Positions 1 to 13,163 of a DNA stretch of 64,000 nucleotides are shown here, piece after piece (within the stretch, counting starts at the first letter, position 1; every line of letters starts with the position of its first letter). This DNA is from Sweltsa coloradensis. Lineage: Eukaryota; Arthropoda; Insecta; Plecoptera; Chloroperlidae. Position numbers and translations under genes: made by a program. The notes beneath the pieces are model-generated. The model was given only the letters and a program-made list of their open reading frames with translations, was not told where the DNA came from and made no database searches. The DNA lies in NCBI GenBank assembly GCA_024449915.1, contig JAMZAV010000964.1:62001-126000 (forward strand). The letters run 5' to 3'.

Positions 1-104
1 TTATTATATTTTAACATTGTATTGGTTCCTATGTGTGATTAGCTTTATACATCTAGCTAGGCATAAATTTTCAAAAGTTGCCATTCAGAAGTTAAAATGC
101 TACC

Positions 105-177
105 GGATCGGTGGTCTAGTTAGCTAAGGCGCCTACCTGGAATGTGGGAGACTCGGGTTCAAGCCTGTTCGGGTTGG
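105..177 (+). repeat. tRNA-derived SINE-like head
   Basis: The stretch carries an A-box-like GTCTAGTTAGCTAAGGCGC and a B-box-like GGGTTCAAGCC at tRNA spacing. The T-stem and acceptor stem do not pair properly, so I do not call a functional tRNA. A related copy lies inverted at 14388-14453, which shares TCTAGTTGGCTAAGGCGCC. It is best read as the polymerase III promoter head of a SINE or a decayed tRNA pseudogene. Confidence 0.5.
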
Positions 178-637
178 ATTTTTTTAAATTTCTGAATTGT
201 AGGCCTCCTAAATATTCGAGTTATACATATAAAATAAATGCCATGAATCTATGATGTATGGTAATAAAATTAAAAGTAGGCCCATTGGCCTACTCTCTAA
301 CCATAAAACCAATTATATAACTTCAAACCCTCTTTAAAAGTAACAACATTGAATGTAGAATCGAACATTTTGACCGGGGGCAAGTCCCCGGACCCCATTT
401 TTTACGTGCTTATATACCTTGTGAGCATTTCTTTGGGGAGAACCCTGCACAGCACCAGTCTTCCGTGGAGAAGTTTAAACCAAACTCTTCGCGTAAAACA
501 ACCTACCTACCGAACACTATTTGTCAACTATACAGGTGGAACGGGGGAGTGTTTGCATTGGGCCATTTTAAGTCACCCACATCCACATTACGCGATAGAC
601 AATTCTTTCCTTGACCTTTTGCATGTGATTATATATA
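178..637. other. No gene seen
   Basis: AT-rich unique-looking sequence. The longest open frame (349-675) begins at a non-ATG codon, has no recognisable motif and runs into a transposon end, so I do not call it. Confidence 0.5.
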
Positions 638-1308
638 CTAGGAAAACGCTTAAGTCCCGCCGCGTTGTTGGATGAGCGTAATTGGTGCATTGAGCTGCCA
701 TGTGTTACGCGGATTTTCTGTTGTTCTGTGAAAAAGTCATAACTTAGTCGAAGATTTTTTTTAATTAAATTAAATAAAAGAAAAAAATAACTTAATTTTT
801 TTAGTATCGTAATTTTTTAAAAAGAAAAAAATCGTAAAATTGCAATTTGCATAAGAAATAATTATTCGATTGCGCTCAAATTTAACACGAGTATATTAAT
901 TCATGAAATTAAGGTTCTGTGAAAAAATCATTACAATAGGATATAGCATGTAAGTGTTATAAGTCAAAGAATTGTTTTAAAAAAGAAAAAACCCGTAAAA
1001 TTTCGATTTTCATGAGAAATAATTTTTCGATTACGCTCAAATTTCACACGAATATCTTAATTCATAAAATTAAGGTGAAAAAATCATTACAATCGGATAA
1101 AGCATGTAGGTGTTATAAGTCGAAGAATTTTTTTAAAAATCGAAAAAAATCGTAAAATTGCGTTTTTTATTTGAAAAAAATCCCGATTGTGCTCAAAAAC
1201 GTGGCAGTTCTAAGTTCAGAGATTTCGAAGGCCTCCATAAAATTTCATTGCAATCGGAGTATCGGTTTAGCCGGAATCATGTTAACAAACACGCAAAAAT
1301 ACAAAAAA

Positions 1309-1340
<32 letters not shown>

Positions 1341-1408
1341 AAAAAAACCTTCGGGATTTTTTTCTCCAGTGTAGTGAAATGGAATCTTCGCTCGCTACGC
1401 TCATCCAA
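638..1408 (-). mobile_element. Helentron-like non-autonomous element (GGATGAGCG subfamily)
   Basis: Read on the minus strand the element starts TTGGATGAGCGTAGCGAGCG and ends GCGTTTTCCTAG. The 5' motif TTGGATGAGCGTA recurs inverted about 23 bp inside the 3' end, just before a hairpin AACGC(loop)GCGTT. The host flanks are A at the 5' side and T at the 3' side, with no target-site duplication. The body is A/T-rich with a GAAA microsatellite at about 1304-1343 and has no coding capacity. It contains the core module shared by the superfamily (CGGCTAAACCG, then a GATTGCAATGAAATTTT-type box) at about 1225-1280. Confidence 0.7.
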
Positions 1409-2567
1409 TTAAAATAAATTTGAGTTTAGAAAGATAATTTTCATTTTCTCATTTGCATCGCGCGTCGATCCTCCGTGATTGGATGTTATGAATTGACGAA
1501 ACCAATATGGCGGCTAGCCGATATCACCGTTCACTTGGATGCCCTCCGTGAACAGCTGCAGCTCTCTGCGATAAGCGGCAAGGGTGCGCCAAAACTTTTA
1601 TCCCACATGTGTTTCAAGAACGTTTATTCAAATTATGTTGCGAATTTAGTAATTTTACTACGTCAATAAGTCAAGGCAAAACAATGAAAATAATAACGTA
1701 ATGTGAGTGATATTTAAAACATATTCCGTTCATAGCAAGCATTTGAATGGGCCATTTCATTCATGGGTTTCGTTAGTGCACTTACTCGGTCCGTACATAA
1801 ATAAAGTATAGCTCGACCGTGCCAACGTTTTGGATCCACTAGGGGTGAACATTGCATTTACTCACCTTCTTTGCGGAATAGTTCATACTACGTGATATTT
1901 CTGTATAAAAGTATTCGTATTTCAAATAAAAAAACCAACACCATCAGTACACTTACCATGCATATGGAATGTACTTTCTTTACATAATACCTTATTAACT
2001 CTAATTGAACATCTATATGTTTATCACCCATTTGCGGAATATGCAAACTACGCGATTTTAAAACATATAAATGAAAAAGTGTGTTTAATATAAAAAAACA
2101 ACTAATAAGCTAGTACACTTCTCATGCAATTAATTGTACATAAATTGCTTACATAATCCTTGGCAACTCTCCCAATTGATACAGCTATAGGTGTGCTATA
2201 GGCGTTCACTGTACTGTACACGCTCTACCGGTCAGTTAATTTATTATTATTATTTAAAAAGTGAATTTTATTATATTTCAATCTATATCTTTGAGAGGAT
2301 GGTCAACAACATTATGTTGATTGTGTTGCACTTGTTTCTTAATAATTAGACTCGAGCCAAAGCTTTTTTATTTGGCACTTGTATCACCATCTATTGTGTC
2401 CCCTTCTTAAAAACATCAGGGGCCACATATAATTAATTATGATGTACGTTACTTCCACTCTTTTAATGGACAAGGATAAAATTAATATAATCTGAATAAG
2501 CTCAGCCAAGTCTTTGTGCCGACTAGAATAACTAGGAGACATCCAACCTTTTATGTATGTAAATATA
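1409..2567. other. No gene; old tandem duplication inside
   Basis: No coding region is seen. Around 1871-2195 a segment of about 160 bp occurs twice in tandem (units starting near 1871 and 2032, each opening TTGCGGAATA). The units share a line of diverged landmarks such as AGTACACTT and TACATAATnCCTT. The two units are strongly diverged, so the duplication is old. Confidence 0.45.
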
Positions 2568-3255
2568 ATAAGGAAAAGATCCCGCCGCGGATCCGAATAG
2601 GTAATAATGTCTTGACATCATTTTACAGGTTTTCCTGTTTTTTGAAAATCTTTTGTTAAATTTTACTAGCTAATTAAATCGTAAATTAATATAAAAATTA
2701 ATTAATTTAATTTATTATCTAATGTAAAAAAATATGTAAATGCGATTTTTTGATACATTTTCGTTCCCAAAATTTGAACACGTATAAAATCATAAATTAA
2801 GATCTGCGAAAAAATCATTACAATGTAAATATGTAGTGTTATAAGCATAAGTATTGATTCTAACATCATATCCTCTAATTCGTGTGGTTGATTTAATATT
2901 TAATGCTGCTAAATTCTTCAGTAATTTAAAATTCAACAAACAAGTCCTGTAACAAACACATAAAAGATTAGAAGCTGTAATGTGTACCAAGCCCAAAGAT
3001 CGTTTAAAATCGAAAAATCTAAATTGCGATTTTCATGAAATGATTTCCGACTTGCCCAAAATCTGCAATGTTCTAATTCATTGAATTCGAAGGCCTCAAA
3101 AATTATCATAACTAATTCGGAGTATCGTTTAGCCGGAATCGTGCGGACAAACAGACAAAATACAAAAAGAAAAAAAAAAAAAAAAAAAACAATCCGGATT
3201 TTTTTCTCCAGTGTAGTAGAATGGAATCTTCGCTTCGCTCGCTACGCTCATCCAA
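2568..3255 (-). mobile_element. Helentron-like element, decayed 3' end
   Basis: The minus-strand 5' end TTGGATGAGCGTAGCGAGCG (ending at 3255) matches the 638-1408 element. The 3' end near 2568 is recognisable only as a degenerate form of the same terminus (plus strand AGGAAAAGATCCCGCCGCGG). The internal poly-A/T run and core module near 3110-3200 match other copies. Short open frames here are by-products of the homopolymers. Confidence 0.55.
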
Positions 3256-5017
3256 AAATAGACTTGCCGCAAGATCCAATAGATCAATGTCTATCAATCA
3301 ATTTATTAGACAATGTGTAGCCCCTACCTGCATTATTTTTTGCTTTCCACACGATACCTTCTATCTTCGTGATGACATTACAATGTATGGTATACCCTAG
3401 ATATGCCTGATTATTATTGTTTGCTTTGCTAAACTGACCGAGAGCTAGCTGTAACCGAAGTGTATAAATATGTATATACTATAAATATATATATCTACTA
3501 TAATACATATTATAGTAAGTTTGTCCAGTGTCGTCCACAAAAGATTGCGAAGCGTCAAGAGCTTACGTTATGAAACTAGGCTCTACCACCTCACATGTCA
3601 CAATCGTATGTAACACATAACGCTCTATAACGTGAGGTTGATTTCTACAGTTTGAAGATGCCTGCTGAATGCTGAACTTCTCGGTAATTTAAAATTAGGC
3701 CACAAACACAAAAACACTCGTAACAAGACACACTAAAAAGCATTGAGATCTAAATGAAGGGCCAAGCCCACGAATCCGTTCTACATCAATTCACTTTTCC
3801 AGTGACTGCACCCTTGCAAATCTTCGCAAATTTTAATATAATTTGCTAATTTAAGGACAACATCCAATAAAATGTATATATTTACTAAAATCCCACACAT
3901 AACAACAAAAACTTACAAAGTACAATTAAGCCTCATCCAATCAAAAGCATCGAGATCTAAAAGAAGGCCACGAATTTGTATTATTCTATGTGTACGCACT
4001 CGTAATACATAAATTTCACATAGCCCGGTTGCCCCGTAACTGCATCCTACAAAATTGTATTTGCAGCCATTGTTACGAACAACAGAAACAAAATTGATTG
4101 CTTTTCATAAATACCGACATTATTGGATAATTTTTAAGGAGCGTAATTTTTCGTCTGTCCACCTGCGTGTGTCACGTCTCTCGATAAGAACAAAACCCTA
4201 CGTCCGATTGACATGCGTTTTTTTTTTGTGGCAACAAGTTTTTAAAAGCGATATACAGAATGATTTTGGCAATCCTGGAGGTAAGGGGGAAGTAGGTAGC
4301 ACCCCTTCGAAGTTTAAAAAATCATAACCTGGTGATCATGAGCATTACTGAATGCTAGAACAAGCGACGAACATTTTGTAATAGTCTGTGAACCTAGTGC
4401 AACCACAAAATATCAAAGCTCAGTGAATTATTTTATTTTTGTATTCTTCTAGGCGGGAGACGGCCGGATAACTAAAATGAGTTTATAGGTTTGTTTATTT
4501 GTCCTGTCAGAGACTGGTTATGAACAGTTTGGAACGCAGTGGAAACGATACCTAGTACAGGAAGTTCGGGATTTAGAACGGATAAAAACATTGTGTTCTG
4601 ACCTTCAGAGATGAACGCCATCTGCAAAATGGACGGTTTGAAATGTTACCTAATTTAAATTGAAAACTATGTTTAACATAAAAACCGTATTTTGTGTAAA
4701 ATTTATGGCTTACGATGATTTAATTACCAAAATAACAATTGAGTGAATCTTCAGTACCGTACACATTTCAACCAACAAACTTTTCCCATAACCTTACTTT
4801 CATCCGTTGTAATTCGAATTCCCGCCGTACATTCCACTCTGTTTTATATACTCCTCCTTTCCCGTCAGAACCGTTCGAACATGTTCGCTCTGTTCTAGAA
4901 CAGGTGTCTGGAGAGAGATGAACACCACCCGAACACTTTTTTTTTTACAGCTGAACGACCATTTTCATGTTCAGACAGTTCCAAACAGTTCCGGATGGAC
5001 AAATAAACAAAACCTTA
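3256..5017. other. No gene; diverged dispersed duplications
   Basis: No coding region is supported. Two related stretches, near 3736-3775 and 3943-3980, share GAGATCTAAA followed by GGCCACGAAT-like text. Sequence near 2870-3000 is also related to 3600-3760, suggesting an old local duplication. The open frames at 4055-4327 and 4739-4921 show no protein signature. Confidence 0.4.
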
Positions 5018-5602
5018 TTGGATGAGCGAAGCGAAGACTTCAATTTCACCGACCCCCCAAAAAATTTAGCTCGGGTGTTTTTTTTTTTTTTTTTGTTTTG
5101 TTTTTCTGTCTGTTTGTTCGCTCTCTACCGGGCAAACGGCATATCCGATCTTGATGAAAATTGGAGGGGACCTTCGAAATCTCTGAGCTTAGACTTGCTA
5201 CGTTTTTGGGTACAATCGAAGAAATATTTCTCATGAATATCGTACTTTTACGATTTTTTTCGATTTTTAGTGCGATATTTTCGTGACATTTGGGCCGATT
5301 CTGACCAAACGGGTGGGGCTACAAGTTAATATTTCACATGGACATTAAGGTCATGGTGATGTATTGCTTTCTGAAAGAAAAAGTTGAAAAAGTTAGCCAG
5401 AATCTATAGAAATAAAGCTTTTAATATAAGTTTTTTAAGGTAAATAATACCAATTGACAGGTAACAATAGAAACTTGACAACAATCACCTACAATGCGTA
5501 GGCAGCAAAACAAAGCACTTGCAAAAGTAAAGATATCCCACGCAAACTAAAAACTTTAAAAGGCTTATCCATCAACGCGGCGGGGCTTTAGCGTTTTCCT
5601 AG
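5018..5602 (+). mobile_element. Helentron-like non-autonomous element
   Basis: It starts TTGGATGAGCGAAGCGAAG and ends AGCGTTTTCCTAG. The inverted partner of the 5' motif (GGCTTATCCA) lies about 30 bp from the 3' end, before the AACGC...GCGTT hairpin. The flanks are A and C, with no target-site duplication. A long T-run (about 5079-5095) precedes the core module CTACCGGGCAAACGGCATAT and GATCTTGATGAAAATT. It is the same subfamily, in opposite orientation, as 30655-31488. Confidence 0.7.
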
Positions 5603-5619
5603 CATATAATACTTGTACG

Positions 5620-5767
5620 TGCATGCTTACAGCAGTTGCACCTCACCTAAACGCGGGACTATTCGGGAGGTCGCCGGCTCGATCCCCCCCCCCCCCAACT
5701 GAAAATATTTTCAGGGTTTTCCTCAGTGCTAGTAAAATGCTACGGAATTGAGTCCCAAAAACAGTTC
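5620..5767 (+). repeat. tRNA-derived SINE, copy 1
   Basis: Decayed copy: TTCGGGAGGTCGCCGGCTCG corresponds to the B-box region of better copies. It is followed by a C-run (about 5685-5697), then TTTTCCTCAGTG and GGAATTGAGTCC, which match the body of the copies at 7075, 12264, 26229 and 60540. Confidence 0.55.
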
Positions 5768-7074
5768 CAGGACATTCTTTTCCAACTACTCGAACACCTG
5801 AACATCCGAACAGTAACACACGAAGAGTGACACACCAGTTGGCTAAAACTGATAGTGATACGTGTATGCCCTACAGAGGTACTGTAGGATTTTTTGAACG
5901 TGCATTGTAAGCTTCGATAAGAAAAAAAGATGCAATCAACTTTCAGTGAAAAGCAGGTTTAAAAACTATTACCACAGACACTGGCAGCTTGTTGAAGGTC
6001 AATAACCACGATTGCATGCATAACAAGAATGTAATTTCCAGACAGCTATGCGTTGCATATATCATTTTCACATTTTAATTATTGCTTTATAGTGACAACT
6101 AGCTTATAAAACTTTCATATAGTAGTTTTTCACATATAAAATCTAGTTTGGTGATAAAGCAACTCGCATTAACAAATATTTTTCAATTCTACATAATATG
6201 CTAATCGCCTATAAGTTGATGTCATACCGTCCATCGTTATACTCACATCACAGTCTCACACAAATGAAAAACTAAATAATCGAAATTCATTTTGAGTAAG
6301 ATGTCTTATCAACAAAATTAAGTGATCAACCTCGCATTGTAAGAACGACAGTGAAGGCGAAGGATACTCGACAAAACAACAAAAAATTCATGCTTCCTAT
6401 GAAGTATATCAGAAGTTTTGCCAAGTATACAAGGGGCAAGAAAACAAATACGGATCCAGTCACCGTCTCCATCCACCCCAATATCATATTGATTTGATGG
6501 ATTAAGAAAATTTCAGCAGTTAAGGCTGTTCCAACCGCTATTTTTCAATTTTCTAAAATATGCAACTAAAACGTGCAGAACAAAAGGACTCACGAGACAC
6601 CCAAGCACAACAACTGATTTTTAATTTTTAGACGAAGGACATAGCCGGATATTAGCCGTAAAAAAGTAGCTGTATAGCGGTGTGAGAGAAGAATCGACCA
6701 TTGTCTATAGACCACCGTAATGTTCTACAATCATGTTGAGTGTTGCAACATTATTACGCCTATACACTGAATACGCAGGCTGGTTGAAGACGTTGGTTGT
6801 CACACACTGTTTGTCCGAAGAAGAAACGAAAACTTGTACCGTTGATTGCACGTGCGTAATATGCGTCGACAAATTGTTTCTCAATATTCTTTTCATTCGC
6901 CGTCTAATTAATGATCTTGTGTTTTCACGGTAAGTGTATACGCTGTCGTGTAAAACTGTGTGTTACGACGAAATTACAAAGCTTCTTGTAGCCGACATAA
7001 AAAATGAAGAGTTTTCGTGATCACTTGTTGATAGCCTGTGGCTTGACCACTATTCCACTTATTTTGTTTTATCG
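5768..7074. other. No gene seen
   Basis: AT-rich sequence without a supported gene. Overlapping open frames on both strands at 6705-6933 carry no recognisable motif and no start or splice context. Confidence 0.45.
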
Positions 7075-7222
7075 TTATTAACCGACAGTGATAGCTCATG
7101 CGTAACGAGCGAAACTATGATGCAGGAGGTCACGGGTTCGAATTCCGCCACGGGAATCCTGACTGAAAGTTGTTCCGAGATAAGTGGTTATGCGAATATA
7201 AGGGATTGAGTCCTCTAGAACA
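7075..7222 (+). repeat. tRNA-derived SINE, copy 2
   Basis: The A-box region (GTGATAGCTCATGCG) and B box (GGGTTCGAATTCC) are followed by the family body ATCCTGACTGAAAGTTGTTCC and the tail GGGATTGAGTCCTCT. Orientation is plus. Confidence 0.65.
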
Positions 7223-9059
7223 TTACCTTTACATCATTGTCTTAGCTCCAAAATACCTATCAGGACACATTTTAAATGCAATGCACCCTGAACAGGTTTC
7301 CCACGAGTAATTAAAACGATTTCATATTATTATTTGACACAATAATATAACATCGTCGTGGAGACCCATGGATGATAAGGAATGTTATTCCCTCGAGACG
7401 TTGGGTGAGGTGGAGTAAGTTTATTGAACCACCTAATCAATTTCTAGTCGCCTGAATAGGGTACTCCTCCCTCGTCTCAGACCGATTATGCTCTTACTCG
7501 TATATTTGACAGTTTACTTTTAGGGGCGCTACGCAAATCTATTTACCGTCTTCCCCAAATTGCTATTTGTTGTTATTGTTGTATGATATTATGGAAATCT
7601 GACAGTTTTCAGCCAAATTACTATTATCTCCTATGAGTTGGATTGGGACTGTGGAGTATGATTACTAATTAATTAATCTCTTGATAAAAAAGCTAATCTT
7701 GAAGTACACACAACATTCCAGGGCCCAATCCATGCTTGTGCAAAATTTAAGGCTGAGTGTCGCCCGTTCTACGGCCAAAACTCACGCCACGGTAGATATA
7801 ATTTGTTTCTGGTCATTAATCAATTTTGTTACACCGTTTAAGATAATGACAATCTCTGGAGAATGTTCTGCTCTTTCTCGTGAAGAGTGTCTTTTTTGCG
7901 TAAAACTAATAATTTACTTTTGAAAGTGCAAAAACTTTGTTCTTTATTAAACAAAACGCGTCTTTAAAGTTTTTGACTTTTATAAAATAAAATTATTATG
8001 TTGTATGCAATAAATTCATTGTTCACGAGAAAGATCATAAAATCCGAAATGAAATATCATCTTAAACATGTGTAACAAATTGATAAATGAACAAAAACAC
8101 TAACAAATAATATGGCGGTGAGGGTTTAGCACTGGCCCAGGATTAAAATCGTATATGTATACTTATATATATAAATGGGCTTACATTTTCCATGTGAAAA
8201 TTGTGATGCACAATGTCATGCTTGGCCTTTGATTTAAATAGCGGAACGAAATAATGACATGTGTACCACTAACATGTGTTACAAAATACTAGTTTAAAAG
8301 TAAAGTCAATGTTATTTTGGAACAAATCTTCTACGAACACGGTGGATAGATGTACCCATCCAACTCCGAGTCACACAGCTCCGAAGGTTATTTATTGGAC
8401 CGGTGACGACAACGAGGTCTCAAGGTGTAAAATACAGGACGGGTTATTAGACTGGGTTTATTACACAGATGATACTTCTCGGTAAAACTTCGTCATCGCC
8501 AGAGGGAAGTGCATGGGTAACTCCCTTGCCGGACCCGGAGTGCGTGTGGTGAAGATGCACCTGCTGCCACTGTCTGTGAAATAATTACTGCGGGAAGTCC
8601 CCCGACGTCTAGGTGTGGATGTGAATGATCCCGTGATTTGAAGTACATTATGTAAAGTTTTTTTAATGTTGTATTTGTTTTATTATTCAGTTGTATCCTA
8701 CAGAGACGGTATACGGATTTGAATGTGTGTATCCAGGGAATGTGTATGTTGTTGACTGTTGTTGTTGGGAGTGCAAGAGGGCCACTATATTATATATTAT
8801 TATAATATATATATGCCACTATATTTTTTATAAATTACTATCAAAAGTAAAATGCCATTCATATGGCTAAGGGGTAACCGAATGAACGTATATACTCAAT
8901 GGTAGTTCACATTGAATATTGTATGAACATTAAGAGTTGCGACTTGGGACTACAAAATGAACCTCTACCCCTTGGCATTAATCAGAATTTAAAAATTACC
9001 AAAATAGGGGGGAAACTTTACAAAAGCAAACAGAACACAGGTCGTTCGTAAATTATTTT
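7223..9059. other. No gene seen
   Basis: Mostly AT-rich. A GC-richer island at about 8330-8640 differs in base composition from its surroundings and may be a fragment of an older element. I could not match it to anything else in the window. A direct repeat GCCACTATATT flanks an AT-rich tract at about 8778-8825. Confidence 0.4.
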
Positions 9060-11328
9060 AGTTTATGCTTATTGTTGATTGAGAGAAGAGTACAATACTT
9101 ACAGAAATAGAGTAATAAAAGAAATCAATAAAGCAAAGATAAAGTTTTACCGTTATTTAATATTCAATGCGAGAGGAGATGTAAAAGGAACGTGGCAAAT
9201 TATTAATCAAATAACTGGAAAAAAGAAACGTATTTCAGTTGATGACGAGATATCTAAATATTTATGTAAAGACGTGAATACGAACTTAGTCGTTAATCAT
9301 TTTGTTAACTCTTTTGTTGACGAGATAAGTACATTGAAACATGACTGCAACATTGTAACATTTCAGCGTGCACGCAATGAAAATATTCAAGTGAATCATT
9401 CGTTCTTCATGAAACCAGTTACACTTACTAATATGAGAGCAATGATCGATTCTCTGAATGTAAATAAACAGCCGGGTGTTGATAGTATACGTGTTCAAGA
9501 CCTTCAATTTGTCAATGCTTCTATTGCTCCTGTTTTGGCTGTATTGATAAACAATTGAGACCGGTATCATTCCTTAGCGACTCAAAAAAGCAATTATTAA
9601 ACCTATATATAAAAAGGGTGACCATAAAGTTTACTCAAATTATAGGCCTATAGATATATTACCAAGTATTGAGAAACTCTTAGAAAGGCATGTTGCTAAT
9701 AACTTGGTGGAGTACTTAAATAAACATGGGATTCTGAATAGTAAACAGTTTGGTTTTCAAAAAGGAAAAAGTACCTCTACCCTGTTATTAGAGTTCTCCA
9801 ATTTTGTAAATTCTAAATTAAACGACAATATGCACATTCTTGCTTTATTTGTGGATTTTAGTAAAGCATTTGACACGATAAACCACCAGAAACTTCTACA
9901 AGCTTTAGAGTCCATTGGCATTCGTGGTATTGCGTTGGATTGGTTTAGAAACTATCTTACTGATAGATTCATGGAAGTGCATGTAAATGGCCACGTTAGT
10001 GAAGAAAAACATTGTGATTCTGGTGTCCCCCTGGGGTCTATATTGGGACATACGTTATTTTTGATATATGTTAACTTTATGTCAAAATGTCTTATATATT
10101 GCTTTATATTTTGTTATGCTGACGATACTGTTTTACTCGCGGTGCATTTTAATATTCGTGTTGCGCATGCTATGCTACAGTCTGACTTTAACAGTCTTTT
10201 ACGTTGGAATCACGATAAAGAACTAGTAATTAACTCTTCTAAAACCAAAATTGTACATATATGCACACCCCACAACCACGAAAAAGATTTTCCAATTAAT
10301 ATTATTTATCACGATTTCAACTGCATTTATACTATGGCTGAATTGACCGATTGTGAATGTAGTGGGAAAATTGAATGTGTAAATACTTATGAGTACCTGG
10401 GATTAACTGTAGATAGGCACTTTTCGTGGAAATATCATATTGATAAATTATGTAACAGACTACGCTCTTGCTCCTCTCGGCTTTATATTCTAAAACATGT
10501 ATTACCTTTTTCCTTATTTAGAACCGTGTATCAATCCATAGCCGAATCTTTGATTTTGTATGGCATTTTAGCTTGGGGCAATGCTTCGCGGTGTCACATT
10601 CAAAGGGTTGAAGATTTACAAATAAAAATGTTAAAAATGGTAATGTGTGACTTTAAAACCGATTCTGAACTCTCCCGTAAACAATTTTTTTCTTTTTGTA
10701 ATGTGCTGCCAATATATTCATTGTTTATATATAGATTTATATTACACTTCTATTTTAAATCAGATTTCAAGATTCCGTTAGACTCATGCAAGGATACAAG
10801 GCTAAAAGTGGCGGGGGCATTCAAAATTCCCAATTTTAACAACAAATATGGCCAACGTTCACTTTCTTACTCGGTTCCTGCTACGTTCAACTTGATGCCC
10901 TCCTCACTGAAAACCTTGTCTAACATTTCAAAAATTAAAACTGAACTAAAATCTTATCTTCTTTCTGACACCTTTTGACAATGTTTTCCGATTTATTTAT
11001 TTATTTTTCTAAGCTCTTTGTTCTTTTTCTGTAATTTTTTGGATTTCACAAATTAACTGAATATGTCATGCAACCATAGTATTTATACATACATGTTTTT
11101 CATATTTATTTTGGTTATATGTTCCGTTCTCTGTATTGTCACCATCTTAAATAATTTATAAATTGTCTTTACCCCACAGTTAAGCCTTTTTCAGGCTTTG
11201 TGGGTTTTCTGATTATATTCTTGTTAGATTTATTTCTGTATGTAACATTAATTATTTATTTGTACAATTTTGCTATGTTGTATGAGTCATGTATGTTCTA
11301 TGTTCTATGACAATAAAAAAAAAATTGT
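9060..11328 (+). mobile_element. LINE retrotransposon, 5'-truncated (CR1/Jockey-like)
   Basis: This covers a reverse-transcriptase-bearing non-LTR element and its 3' untranslated region. It has no endonuclease domain upstream, so the copy is 5' truncated, as is usual for target-primed insertion. The 3' end is marked by ATGACAATAAAAAAAAAA near 11308-11325. The coding part is described separately. Confidence 0.8.
9079..10978 (+). pseudogene. LINE reverse transcriptase, broken
   Basis: The reading frame is split. The first part (9079-9558) covers the linker before the palm domain, ending around KQPGVDSIRV and a run of hydrophobic residues. The second part (9704-10978, 424 residues) carries reverse-transcriptase motif A as FVDFSKAFD, motif B as GVPLGSILG, and the catalytic box YADDT. 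Between them, at about 9556-9590, there is a frame change plus stop codons, although text similar to KPIYKKGDHK and NYRPI is still readable in another frame. Motif B departs from the usual GVPQGSILGP (Q to L and P to H), another sign of decay. The C-terminal region after YADDT, with EYLGLTVD and ILYGILAWG, is typical of the CR1/Jockey group. No endonuclease is present. The element is dead, and the exact clade is not resolvable by eye. Confidence 0.85.
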
Positions 11329-12263
11329 AAAGCGCTACTAAGACTGTATTTTTATACACATTCTAACCAATATAAGGCAACATGTTTCTGCCTAATCAAT
11401 AATGTCAGGTGCAAATGGTATCAAAATGAGCCACTCGGCAGATTATTCCCAAGCCCGCTTTGTATTTAAAATTAAATAATCATAGAAAATAAATCTCGAT
11501 TACATCGAAATGAGTAGCCCAGTTAGTTCAGGTTAGGTAATTTGTATGTGTACCCTCTTCATTGGCGTTGTGTTCTGTACTTCAGGTTGTGTGTGTTGCA
11601 TTTTATGGACACAATTTAAAAATATTGCAACGAATTTCAAATATGTATGCCTACTTTACCTGCACCAACACAGTTAGGACCTCCATTCGTGACACCGGTC
11701 TGAGCACTCACTATACTAATATTCGGCTTCATGATCACAGCAGACACCTTCCACTTCCAGAACACTAGAAAACGTATTAGCAACTTTTTCCGCCTAGGCA
11801 TGAATTGCAATGAGGTTTGCCTCTGTCGGAACCGCCTTTTTGTTAGGTTCGTGACAAATGTCGTCATTCGATGAAGGGGCGCAGATTTGGTCTACAATGA
11901 AAATAAATTAACCTGGTTTGTAAATAAGTCATGCTGTCTCTCCCAAGGCTGGATGGTGGTAGGGAAAGTAGTAGTTGAGAAGGCCTACGGCCAGCAAGGA
12001 AACAAGAGAAGTTTCCAATTTATTAGGGAATGCATTTATTGCAAATTTGCAACAATTACAACATAATCAACACTTGATCCATAGAGGGTTTGGACCATAG
12101 ATACTAGGTTTGGACTGTTCTATATTACCCTTGACTGGCCAACCTGTCCCTACAGCTATTGAGTACGAGGCGGAAATGCTGGTGGTTTATTAACGAAGAA
12201 TGAAGTAATAATTATAGCAATTCACTGATGATTAATGTAATGTATTAAGATTATGCATTATGA
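11329..12263. other. No gene seen
   Basis: No coding region is supported. Overlapping short frames at 11562-11867 on both strands have no motif. Confidence 0.45.
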
Positions 12264-12442
12264 AATGAGTGCCCGAGGGCTATTGAAGAGGACTCAATCC
12301 CTTGAATTCGCACGACTGAAGAAAACGTCGGAAAAACTTTCAATCAGGATTGCTTATGGCGGGATTCGAACCCGTGACCTCCCGAATCCCCTCTTCCACA
12401 TGTCATGCATGAGCCACTGCATTTGGTCCGTCAGCTACCTTA
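12264..12442 (-). repeat. tRNA-derived SINE, copy 3
   Basis: On the minus strand the copy reads through an A-box region, a B box GGGTTCGAATCCC, ATCCTGATTGAAAGTTTTTCC and GGGATTGAGTCCTCTT. It aligns with the copies at 26229 and 60540. The short open frame across it is not a gene. Confidence 0.65.
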
Positions 12443-13163
12443 GTTTATTGTTTGCACGCAACTTTGCGCACGTTTTGCTTATTTTACATGTTTTGATATT
12501 TGTACAACTTATACAGAAAAGGAAATCTAGTATTTCCAGAAACGCTGTGCGTTTAATTATACTATCCTTAATAAGGTATTTTCTGATCAATTAATTGTAT
12601 GATCAATCGGAATTTTTCCGTGACTTCAGACACAAGTTGTCGTCAGTTACATGATTTGATTTCACAGTTGAAGATAACGTAGTGAACATACCACTGGGAA
12701 ACAGAAACATGGCAAGATTATAATGTTGCACTGTGTCCTATGCAGTAGTTTGTTCGAAACGACTGGGACAAGTATGAAGATAATTGAATCTAAAAACAAA
12801 ATACGCTCTTTACTCTTTAACACATAATAATACAATTCATGGTCAGACTATTGATTTAGAATGTGAGTTTTTTACTGCATCTGACCCAAATCACGTAACA
12901 AAGTATTAAGTATCAGTTAATTAGGCGTGATAATGGAAAATGTTTTACTTGCCGAGAGCCACTACGAAACGTGACATTTAAAACGCAAAAAATGCACCAA
13001 ATTCAATTGAATCAATACACTGTTCATTCATTGTACAAGAATTTCAACTTTCATTTATAGAGAAAAGTTTCGTTTTCAGGGACGTTCTAAACTATCATTG
13101 GGCCATTGGCTAATTGACGGTGAAGGTTTGCATAGTGAGTGCAATAATGCATTACTGTTTCAT
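12443..13163. other. No gene seen
   Basis: AT-rich single-copy-looking sequence without supported features. Confidence 0.45.

Noticed and set aside
105..177. Functional tRNA gene
   Set aside because: A and B boxes are present but acceptor and T stems do not pair.
349..675. 108-residue open frame
   Set aside because: Starts at a non-ATG codon, shows no motif and overlaps a transposon end.
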